DNA of 9,234 nucleotides from 67-14 sp035502775 (GTDB lineage: Bacteria > Actinomycetota > Thermoleophilia > Solirubrobacterales > 70-9): positions 1-9,234 of the forward strand of contig DATJUB010000020.1 of assembly GCA_035502775.1 (NCBI GenBank), written 5' to 3'. A program made the translations under genes and the position numbers. The notes below the pieces were generated by a model. That model did not search any database. It saw only the letters and a list, made by a program, of their open reading frames with translations, and was not told the DNA's origin. Of the stretch, positions 1-5,721 are shown piece by piece (position 1 is the first letter of the stretch; each line of letters starts with the position of its first letter).

Positions 1-122
1 GCCGACGAAATCGTCCGCCTCACCGGAACCTGCCCGACGATCGCACCCGAAATATCCGTACTGAACTTCCTCGTCCGAAGCTTCAGATCCTCAAGACCCG
101 AAGACACAGCCTGAACAGCCAT
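1..122 (-). CDS. Second baseplate hub-like protein, N-terminal 40 codons only (cut by window edge)
   Basis: The reading frame starts at the ATG on bases 122-120 and runs off the left edge of the window. Its 40 complete codons are identical, base for base, to the first 40 codons of the hub gene at 149-1993 (start MAVQAVSSGL, up to the RRTISS segment). It lies 26 bases downstream of that hub gene's stop codon and has its own AAGGAG ribosome binding site, different from the region upstream of the full hub gene. I infer a tandem hub paralogue that shares the N-terminal assembly domain and may carry a different rest. The remainder is outside the window, so its domain content is unknown. An assembly artefact is a serious alternative, because the identity is exact over 127 bases up to the window edge. 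Confidence 0.55.
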   Translation of the reverse strand, partial: MAVQAVSSGLEDLKLRTRKFSTDISGAIVGQVPVRRTISS

Positions 123-127
123 CAGCG
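1..127. repeat. Exact 127-base direct repeat, copy 1 (second copy at 1872-1998)
   Basis: Bases 1-127 match 1872-1998 without a mismatch, at a constant offset of 1871. The match ends at base 128 (T here, C at 1999). It covers the first 40 codons of two hub-like genes plus about five bases upstream of the ATG. Its left end coincides with the window edge, so the repeat could be longer. Its spacer is almost exactly the full hub gene. Confidence 0.97.
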
Positions 128-133
128 TTCCGT

Positions 134-139
134 CTCCTT
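134..139 (-). promoter_or_regulatory. Ribosome binding site of the second hub-like gene
   Basis: On the minus strand the bases AAGGAG lie 11 bases before the ATG at 122-120, in the 26-base gap after the hub stop codon at 151-149. The spacing is slightly long. The site is not part of the 127-base repeat, which supports an independent translation start rather than a simple fragment of the upstream gene. Confidence 0.6.
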
Positions 140-148
140 ACTCATGAT

Positions 149-1993
149 TCAGACCCGGTGAATTCCGACGTGGACGTGATCGCCGTGGTCCACGGCCGCG
201 CCCCAGATGATCTGGGCACTGAAGCTGAACCCGTCGACCCGGATCGTGAAGCCGATCTCGGTGTCCGGAGCCCAATCCGAGTAGCCCATGGCGGCCGCAA
301 GCTCTCTGGCCTGCCCCTCTCCGGAACCGGTCGGAAAGTCGCAGGCGTACGCGCTGGTGCTCGCGACCCAATGGTCGCTTGTCCCGGTCCCCGAGTTTTC
401 GGGGCGCTTCCGGGACGAGATGGTCGTCAGACCGCGCTCGGCCATGAACGGGATCACGAACTGCCTGAAGATCGGCAATGTGCCACCCCACCACGGTGCG
501 CCCGGAGAGTTGTTCGGGCCGATATAGACCCGGGCCAGGGCGTCGGTGGATCCACCGCCGTCCTCCCTGTCGTTCGACCGGCCCCTCACGGTTCTCGTCC
601 TGGTTTCCGGGGCCGGTTCCGGCAGTGGTTTCGCCGGCCGTTTCAGCTTGGCGACGAAATCCTCGTTGGTGAGATCGGTCTCGATGTCCGAGACCAGCCA
701 CCGGCCGTTGGCGTGACCGAAGTTCTCCAGGATCACGACCGTGCCCGGCGGGGCCTGCCAGGTGTTCGCGTGGCGGCCGGCGATCTGCACGGAGTTGGTC
801 TTCTTGTTCGACGCGAGATCGAAGCTGACCGAATCGATTCCCGGCGTGTAGTTCTTGGTACCCCGCTTGGCGTGATCTGACTTGATCCGCAAACGCGGAC
901 GGGAGCGCAGCAGCTGCGAATCCGTCATGAAATACAGCTTGCCGTTCGAGACGAACGCCCTCCAGCCCACCTCCTTGGCGAGCCGCTTGATCGCGTCCCA
1001 GTAGCTCTCGTCCTTCTTGACCTGAAAGGCGTAACGGACCTCGGTCGTGATCTCGTAGGACAGGCCGCCTCCGCCGAATGCCTCCAGCCATTTCTCGGCT
1101 TCGTCCTTCCACTGTGTGTAGACGTCGCCGGTGTCGTTGCCCTGAACCGACATGCAGATCTCACCGATGGAATTACCCGCTTCGGCCTGCTTGATCGCTC
1201 CGTCCACGTTTCCGGTCCAGGCGTCGACCATGAAGCGACGGACGTTGTAGTCGATATCGACGGCGTCTTTCTCGGATACGTACGCGAGCCGTGCCTGCAG
1301 AGGACCGACCGAATCGTTGTCGCTGATCGTCGCCGTGGTCATCCCCTGGGTCCCCATCACCGATTCGTGGGTGAGGGCGCAGAGCAGGGCGAGCACGGCC
1401 CTTCTCGGCGCGTCCGGAAACTGGTCGTAGGTCGACTGCAGGGCCCGGCTGGCCATGTCGATCTGGGTGGAGTTCGCCCTCACGCCCTTGACGGTGAGAC
1501 GGGCGGTCCGGTCGATACCGGAGCCGCGGCCTTCGTCCAGAACCCGAACCCCGACGGCCTTGTTCTTCTTGATCGGCCGCTCCACGCCGCGCCACGGCGA
1601 GATACATGGAATCTCGGCGTCACGGGCCAGCGTGGTCACGAACTCGGCCCGGGTGACTTGATCCCGGAAAGCCTGCCTCGGCCCCTTCTTCCGCCGGAGC
1701 CTCGCGATCGCCGCATCCTCAAACGTCAAAGAATCGGTGTCATCCTCACTCCGCTTGATCTGAACAAGCTCGAAAAGCAGATCATCGATCTCGATCTGAC
1801 TGCGCTCATTCAGAAACCGATCATTGATCAGATCCAAATTCGGATCGAACAAACTGAACGTCACCGACGACGCCGACGAAATCGTCCGCCTCACCGGAAC
1901 CTGCCCGACGATCGCACCCGAAATATCCGTACTGAACTTCCTCGTCCGAAGCTTCAGATCCTCAAGACCCGAAGACACAGCCTGAACAGCCAT
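149..1993 (-). CDS. Baseplate hub protein with internal muramidase-like domain and C-terminal M15-like peptidase
   Basis: This 614-residue protein is likely the central hub under the tail tube, able to cut the target cell wall. Residues 1-125 and about 311-455 resemble the scaffold of phage tail hub proteins (gpD/XkdQ type); the second part includes YWDAIKRLAKEVGWRAF at 331-347. Between them, about 187-305, sits a lysozyme/transglycosylase-like block: a helix with ALTHES (candidate catalytic Glu210), then DNDSVGPLQ at 225-233, then a helical end. A Pro/Arg/Gly-rich linker (455-485) leads to a C-terminal domain with SDHW (His541), ACDF (Asp552) and DHGDHVHVG (His606, His608), the zinc-ligand pattern of M15 peptidases. 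The His541-Asp552 spacing is longer than in classical members. The ATG at 1993-1991 forms TGATG with the stop of the LysM gene. Codons 1 to about 112 use GAT/AAT and lower GC, unlike the rest. Hub role is likely; enzyme activities are inferred from motifs. Confidence 0.8.
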   Translation of the reverse strand: MAVQAVSSGLEDLKLRTRKFSTDISGAIVGQVPVRRTISSASSVTFSLFDPNLDLINDRFLNERSQIEIDDLLFELVQIKRSEDDTDSLTFEDAAIARLRRKKGPRQAFRDQVTRAEFVTTLARDAEIPCISPWRGVERPIKKNKAVGVRVLDEGRGSGIDRTARLTVKGVRANSTQIDMASRALQSTYDQFPDAPRRAVLALLCALTHESVMGTQGMTTATISDNDSVGPLQARLAYVSEKDAVDIDYNVRRFMVDAWTGNVDGAIKQAEAGNSIGEICMSVQGNDTGDVYTQWKDEAEKWLEAFGGGGLSYEITTEVRYAFQVKKDESYWDAIKRLAKEVGWRAFVSNGKLYFMTDSQLLRSRPRLRIKSDHAKRGTKNYTPGIDSVSFDLASNKKTNSVQIAGRHANTWQAPPGTVVILENFGHANGRWLVSDIETDLTNEDFVAKLKRPAKPLPEPAPETRTRTVRGRSNDREDGGGSTDALARVYIGPNNSPGAPWWGGTLPIFRQFVIPFMAERGLTTISSRKRPENSGTGTSDHWVASTSAYACDFPTGSGEGQARELAAAMGYSDWAPDTEIGFTIRVDGFSFSAQIIWGAAVDHGDHVHVGIHRV

Positions 1994-1998
1994 CAGCG
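1872..1998. repeat. Exact 127-base direct repeat, copy 2 (first copy at 1-127)
   Basis: This is the 5' end of the full-length hub gene on the minus strand plus the last bases of the overlapping LysM gene. It is identical to bases 1-127. Upstream of the repeat the two copies differ: here it is the 3' end of the LysM gene, at the other copy a free-standing ribosome binding site. Confidence 0.97.
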
Positions 1999-2727
1999 CT
2001 TGGATCCGTCGGTGTTCTTGGGCTTCTTGCCGCCCTTGGGTCCTTTCCCCTCACCGAGGTTCTTCGGCAGACGGAGGACCCGACCGACCTTCAGCTCCTT
2101 GTCGGGATCCTTGATCGGCGGTTTCTGGGCGTTCCCGATCTGTTTCCAGTACTTGCGGTTCTTGTAGACCTTGACCGCGATCTTGTTGAGGGTGTCGCCC
2201 TTCTTCACCGTGTACTTGACTGGATCCGGCCGGCGCTTGACCTTGATCTGGTCCGCGTTCCGCCAGCGGATCAGTGAGATGACCGCGTGATAGCGAACCA
2301 GCGTGCCGTCATTGCTCCGGATCGTCTCTCCCTCCGAGATACCGGAGATCACCCAGCGCTGCTTCGGGAAATGGATTCCGCCGGGACCTTCGATGGTGAC
2401 GATCGCCGGAGGACTTCCGTCGTCATAAGCGGACCAGCTGAAGCCGGCGATGTCCCAAAGCGCCCGGACCCTCTTGACGACGGACTTGTTCACGGGACCG
2501 TCCAGCGGTTTCCGAGGGTCCGCCACCTGGAAGCCGTCGATGATGATCGGCACGTCCTGGGTGATCGGCGCGATGCCGGTCCACCGCACGAGGCTCGGCT
2601 TCTGCGGCCTGCCGACCGCTTCCCAGCCGGTGTCGTTCAGGGTGAGCGTCGGCGATCCTTCGTCCAGCCGGACGGTGACCGGCTTCAGCGATCCACTGAC
2701 TGGTGTGATTGTGAGTTCGTCGTTCAT
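1993..2727 (-). CDS. LysM-domain baseplate protein
   Basis: This 244-residue protein probably joins the tail tube end or hub to the baseplate. Residues 1-160 are a beta-rich region without a domain I can name, containing IIIDGFQVAD and an RYHAVISLIRWR segment. Residues 171-221 form a LysM fold: KYTVKKGDTLNKIAVKVY, then YWKQIGNAQ, and VGRVLRLP at the end. The last about 22 residues are rich in Lys, Gly and Pro and probably disordered. LysM proteins encoded between tape measure and hub are standard in contractile-tailed phages (T4 gp53 and gpX-like proteins) and in extracellular injection systems. There the domain usually serves in assembly contacts rather than free wall binding. The ATG overlaps the tape measure stop as ATGA, and its own TGA overlaps the hub ATG as TGATG, so translation of the three genes is probably coupled. 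Confidence 0.85.
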   Translation of the reverse strand: MNDELTITPVSGSLKPVTVRLDEGSPTLTLNDTGWEAVGRPQKPSLVRWTGIAPITQDVPIIIDGFQVADPRKPLDGPVNKSVVKRVRALWDIAGFSWSAYDDGSPPAIVTIEGPGGIHFPKQRWVISGISEGETIRSNDGTLVRYHAVISLIRWRNADQIKVKRRPDPVKYTVKKGDTLNKIAVKVYKNRKYWKQIGNAQKPPIKDPDKELKVGRVLRLPKNLGEGKGPKGGKKPKNTDGSKR

Positions 2728-4616
2728 AGTCTCGCCGCCTCGTCTTCGACCACTTCGGCCACGGCGAGGGCGATCTGCCGGCTGTCGAGGAAGACCTTCA
2801 CCTCGACGGGACCGCAGCAGCTACCGCCACCGGCCTTGTCGGTGGGCATCAGGTTGGTTCCCTCTGGGAGTCCGGCCTTGTCCAGCTGGACGTCTCCGGT
2901 GGGGAGCATGGCGGAGGATTTGACGGGCGATTTCAGATTGCTTGCCGGTGGAAGGTCCTTGGGAATACCCGGGATGCGGATGGACCCGGCAAGGGGCAGG
3001 TCGATCTCCACGCCGCGTAGGAACGCGAGGAAGCCGTTCCATTTGTTGATGACCCAATCGAGTACGTTCGTGAACGCCGTCTTGATCCCGTTGAATAGGC
3101 CCGACACCGCGGTGCTGACCCTTCCCGGCAGGCTCTTGAACAGGCTGAGGATCTGGCGTGGAATGGTCTTGATGTAGGTCACCGCTCCGCGGGCGACCGC
3201 CTTGATGATCCCGAAGACGTTCGCTACCAGGCGCTTCGCCGCGTTCCAGGCCCCACGCCAGTCGCCTCGCAGAAGGTTGGAGATGATCGCGACCACGTTG
3301 CCGACGATGGCACCGAGCCGCTTGATGACTTCCCAGGCCGTCCGGATCTGGATCTTGAGCGCGGAAAAACCGATCTTGAACACCGCGACCATGAACTTCA
3401 CGTGCTCGCGAAGCGCCTTGAAGACCCCGATCGCGATCGGCTTCAGGATCATGAACTGGAGGCGCAGGCGGGTGATCAGCAGGCGCACCGGGAGCAGGTC
3501 GCCGATGAATCCCTTGACGTTCTTGGCCGCGGTCGAGATCCATTGTCCGACCGCCTTCACGGCTCCGGTGACCGCGCCGACGATCGTTCCGATGAACGAT
3601 CCGATCTGGCGGCGGTACTTGACGGCCACGACGCCGACCGCGATGATCCCGCCCACGATCAGCCCCAGGCTTCCTCCGAAGAGGGCCAGTGCGCCGATCA
3701 CCGCTCCGCCCATGATCAGGGACTTCGTGGAATTGGGCAGCCGGTTGAGCCACGCGAGGAAACGGCGGCCGGCCGGCAGGGCCTTCTGCTCGAGGAAGGT
3801 GATGACCGGTTCCAGACCCTCCCCCAGAAACTTCTCGAGCTGTTTCTTGATGATCGGCCACTGGAACTCAAAAGTCTTGGATGCCTTCTGATAGGCCGGG
3901 CCGAACTGCTTCTCCCAGCCGCGGGTGATCGCCCTGATCGCCCTGTCGGCCTTGATCCCCTCGCCCCCGATGCCGCGTATCTGCCTGCCGGTGAGACCGA
4001 ACTCCTTCTGCAGGATCTTGTTCGCGGGGACGCCGGCCGCCTTCAGAGCACGAAGACCATCGGCGGTGAGCTTGCCCTTGGCCTTGATCTGGCCGAGCGC
4101 GATCGCGATCTGCTCCATGCCCGCGCCACCGCTGCCCGTGACCACGGCGGCCTTGTTGATCGACTGGAGATACGGGACGACGTCACGCGCGGCCACTCCG
4201 AAGCCGAGCATGTGCTTGGCCGAGTTCATGTAGCTCTCGACCGGAAGCGGCGACTTGGAGCTGGTCGCGGCCAGCTGCGCGGTCAATTTCTCCGCCTTCT
4301 CGGACGAGCCGAGGAAACTGGTGAACGCGGTGTTGGCCGATTCGAGGACGGCGTTGTATTTCAGCCCCGCGGAGACGCCCTGCATTCCCATCTGCAGGAG
4401 GGCCGGACCGGCGAGCCTCGCCATCCCGCGGATCTGGCCGAGCACGTTCCGCATGCCCTGGCCGCGCTTGTCGGCACGTTCGGTGGCGGCGGCGGTGTCG
4501 TCGACCTGGCGCTCGAGCTTCTTGCTCGAGACGGCGACCCGATGGAACTCGGCCGATGCGGACGATCCACCGCCGACCTTGAGCCGGAGCATGACTTCGT
4601 TGATGGATGAGGACAC
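2724..4616 (-). CDS. Tail tape measure protein
   Basis: This 630-residue protein should set tail length and sit inside the tube. Residues 30-60 are a helical, coiled-coil-like N-terminus. Residues 80-245 match the conserved tape measure N-terminal domain, including NTAFTSFLGSSEKAEKL, LPVESYMNSAKHMLGFGV and GKLTADGLRALKAAGVP. Residues 299-357 hold hydrophobic glycine-rich segments that look membrane-inserting. GDWRGAW at 451-457 is a motif often seen in tape measures, and about 370-535 are long amphipathic helices. The C-terminus ends with a Cys pair (600-601) and a beta-alpha segment. At the usual rule of about 1.5 angstrom per residue, the tail would be near 95 nm. The GTG start is chosen because GGAGG lies five bases before it, directly after the preceding -1 frame's TAA. 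The stop overlaps the LysM ATG. Confidence 0.92.
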   Translation of the reverse strand: MSSSINEVMLRLKVGGGSSASAEFHRVAVSSKKLERQVDDTAAATERADKRGQGMRNVLGQIRGMARLAGPALLQMGMQGVSAGLKYNAVLESANTAFTSFLGSSEKAEKLTAQLAATSSKSPLPVESYMNSAKHMLGFGVAARDVVPYLQSINKAAVVTGSGGAGMEQIAIALGQIKAKGKLTADGLRALKAAGVPANKILQKEFGLTGRQIRGIGGEGIKADRAIRAITRGWEKQFGPAYQKASKTFEFQWPIIKKQLEKFLGEGLEPVITFLEQKALPAGRRFLAWLNRLPNSTKSLIMGGAVIGALALFGGSLGLIVGGIIAVGVVAVKYRRQIGSFIGTIVGAVTGAVKAVGQWISTAAKNVKGFIGDLLPVRLLITRLRLQFMILKPIAIGVFKALREHVKFMVAVFKIGFSALKIQIRTAWEVIKRLGAIVGNVVAIISNLLRGDWRGAWNAAKRLVANVFGIIKAVARGAVTYIKTIPRQILSLFKSLPGRVSTAVSGLFNGIKTAFTNVLDWVINKWNGFLAFLRGVEIDLPLAGSIRIPGIPKDLPPASNLKSPVKSSAMLPTGDVQLDKAGLPEGTNLMPTDKAGGGSCCGPVEVKVFLDSRQIALAVAEVVEDEAARL

Positions 4617-4847
4617 TTATACCTCCAGGGGCCCCAGCTTCTCTCCAGAGAGCAGGGTGGCGATTTCAATGGCGAGCAGACGATCTCGCCTGCGTGCGAC
4701 CAGTTCGGCCTTCTCGAGGACGTGTAGCCGCAGCCCGAGCAGAACTGGGTCCCGCTCCGTGAGGAGCGGGACCGGATCCCCGCCGAGAGCCTCCACGACA
4801 GAAGCCGCGTCGGCGATGAGATGTTCTGTCGGGCCTAGGCTTCCGGG
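4617..4847 (-). CDS. Start-less -1 frame extension of the tail assembly chaperone (probable frameshift product)
   Basis: In the -1 frame relative to the 147-residue chaperone, the sequence stays open through the chaperone stop at 4837-4835. It continues for 72 codons to a TAA at 4619-4617, directly abutting the tape measure GTG. The encoded peptide is helix-rich and charged (for example VLLGLRLHVLEKAELVARRR). No ATG, GTG or TTG lies in this frame between 4950 and 4797, and the first internal GTG (4796-4794) lacks a binding site. This matches the known two-protein arrangement made by programmed -1 frameshifting before tape measure genes (lambda G/GT, P2 E/E'), giving a fused product of about 220 residues. 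The best slip candidate is CCCGGAA at 4847-4841, an imperfect heptamer. The start given is that candidate, not an initiation codon. A separate small gene or a sequencing error joining the two frames is less likely. Confidence 0.65.
   Translation of the reverse strand, partial: PGSLGPTEHLIADAASVVEALGGDPVPLLTERDPVLLGLRLHVLEKAELVARRRDRLLAIEIATLLSGEKLGPLEV
4621..4626 (-). promoter_or_regulatory. Ribosome binding site that fixes the GTG start of the tape measure gene
   Basis: GGAGGT on the minus strand is followed by four bases of the -1 frame's end and then GTG at 4616-4614. No competing ATG with a similar site lies nearby. The site sits inside the last codons of the chaperone extension, so ribosomes finishing that frame end on top of the next start. 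Confidence 0.8.
4748..4773. other. Perfect 11-base-pair inverted repeat with 4-base loop
   Basis: GGTCCCGCTCC (4748-4758) and GGAGCGGGACC (4763-4773) are exact reverse complements around the loop GTGA (TCAC in the minus-strand transcript). The RNA would form a very stable hairpin inside the chaperone extension, about 60 bases after the chaperone stop and about 130 bases before the tape measure start. No T-run follows on either strand, so it is not an ordinary intrinsic terminator. Confidence 0.85.
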
Positions 4848-5278
4848 ACTGCGTTGATGGCGTCGATGCCACCGGACATCAGGATCGTCCGGTGGATCAT
4901 GACGACATCGGTGAGGCGGTACCGATCGAGCTTCGGCGGTGTGCCGGAGGTGAAGAACACCGCCATCGCCTCCCGGGGCTCGGTGATCTTCGCGCCGGTG
5001 ATGGCCGACGCGACCTCGATGTAGTCGAGGGCGGTTCCTTCGTCGTCGACGATCTCCTCGCCCTTCTCGTCCAGGATCCCGGTCACCGAAGCGACCATGA
5101 AGCCGATCAGAACACTGACTTCAGGCTGCTCGGCGAGCGCGAACAGGGAGATGTAGGAGTCCTCTCCCTCGGGCCGGTCGAGCACGAGGTTGATCGCGCC
5201 GCCCAGCACCGGCTGCTCATGCCGGTAGTCGGCATCCTTCTTGTACGCCTCGCGGGCCTTGTCGAGCGCTGAGATCAT
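4835..5278 (-). CDS. Tail assembly chaperone (short, unshifted form)
   Basis: The 147-residue acidic, mostly helical protein has no catalytic motif I recognise. Its identity rests on position and size: it lies between the tube gene and the tape measure, where contractile- and long-tailed phages encode the gpG/gpE-type chaperone. That chaperone holds the tape measure while the tube polymerises on it. Residues 1-20 are a charged helix, about 23-65 include LGGAINLVLDRPEGEDSY, and about 95-147 contain AMAVFFTSG and a C-terminal helix. The ATG is two bases after the tube TAG, with only a weak upstream site, so translation is probably coupled. It ends in TAG at 4837-4835 while the -1 frame runs on to the tape measure, giving further support for the chaperone role. 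Confidence 0.75.
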   Translation of the reverse strand: MISALDKAREAYKKDADYRHEQPVLGGAINLVLDRPEGEDSYISLFALAEQPEVSVLIGFMVASVTGILDEKGEEIVDDEGTALDYIEVASAITGAKITEPREAMAVFFTSGTPPKLDRYRLTDVVMIHRTILMSGGIDAINAVPEA

Positions 5279-5280
5279 GC

Positions 5281-5712
5281 CTACTGGTCAGCGATCGTGA
5301 AGGTCAGACCGATCTCGGCGACAGCGCCATCCGAGGTCGAATCGAACTTCGGCATGACGATGCCCGACAGGTTGCCGGTGTAGCTGATCGCCTTCCCGAT
5401 CTTGGTCTTGTTGGGACCGAGAACCTCGACCGTGATGGTCGCCGGCTGGTTGATCATCGTCCTGAGCGTCGGAAGAATCTCGAGATCACGTCCGGCGTCG
5501 AAAAACCGGGTGACGGTGATTGCTTCGGTGGTCTGCGGCGCGGGCAGGACGATCGAGGACTCCATCCCGCCGGGACGGTACGCCTTCGATTCCGCCTTGA
5601 GGTCGCCGCCGTCGAACTTGTCGAAGGAACCTTCGATGTTGACACCGGCCATGGCGACCGTGGCACGGAATGTGTGCTGCTGAATTGGCTTTGCTGCGGG
5701 TGTGGGTGACAT
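5281..5712 (-). CDS. Tail tube protein
   Basis: The 143-residue product is the inner tube subunit, which stacks as hexameric rings inside the sheath. Size and sequence fit the tail tube family (T4 gp19/P2 FII type). It has an N-terminal beta segment GVNIEGSFDKFDGGDL (23-38) and then the loop AESKAYRPGGMESS (40-53), a typical tube signature. A FFDAGRDLEIL segment follows at 70-80, and paired beta strands run through 91-141. It directly follows the sheath gene, the usual sheath-tube order. Its GGAGG site overlaps the sheath TAA (TAAGGAGG at 5724-5717), four bases before the ATG, so it is likely made at a high level together with the sheath. A T6SS Hcp protein is excluded by length, motifs and neighbours. 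Confidence 0.9.
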   Translation of the reverse strand: MSPTPAAKPIQQHTFRATVAMAGVNIEGSFDKFDGGDLKAESKAYRPGGMESSIVLPAPQTTEAITVTRFFDAGRDLEILPTLRTMINQPATITVEVLGPNKTKIGKAISYTGNLSGIVMPKFDSTSDGAVAEIGLTFTIADQ

Positions 5713-5716
5713 GGGG

Positions 5717-5721
5717 CCTCC
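5717..5721 (-). promoter_or_regulatory. Strong ribosome binding site of the tube gene, joined to the sheath stop codon
   Basis: The minus strand reads TAAGGAGG followed by CCCC and ATG. The TAA is the sheath stop. This is among the strongest binding sites in the window, fitting the high copy number of tube subunits. Confidence 0.8.

Noticed and set aside
138..1112. Minus-strand open frame of 324 codons overlapping the 3' part of the hub gene
   Set aside because: It lies in another frame of a gene with clear domain motifs. The product is Arg/Gly/Asp-rich with no recognisable fold, typical of a frame shadow at high GC.
2821..2823. Cys-Cys pair near the C-terminus of the tape measure protein as a metal or lipid site
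   Set aside because: No further cysteines or histidines cluster around residues 600-601, and there is no lipobox context, so no specific function can be supported.
3402..4610. Long plus-strand open frame (402 codons) opposite the tape measure gene
   Set aside because: It is antisense to a well-supported tape measure gene and its product is Arg/Asp/Gly-rich low-complexity. No binding site stands out before its ATG. Such shadows are usual at high GC. The same holds for plus-strand frames at 158-880, 1367-2167, 2287-3177, 5809-6663 and 7450-8172.
4666..4872. Small minus-strand frame of 68 codons starting MASTPS near the chaperone end
   Set aside because: It is the other alternative frame of this segment, and the product is a run of Arg, Ser and Pro. 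The -1 frame that ends exactly at the tape measure start is the better coding candidate.
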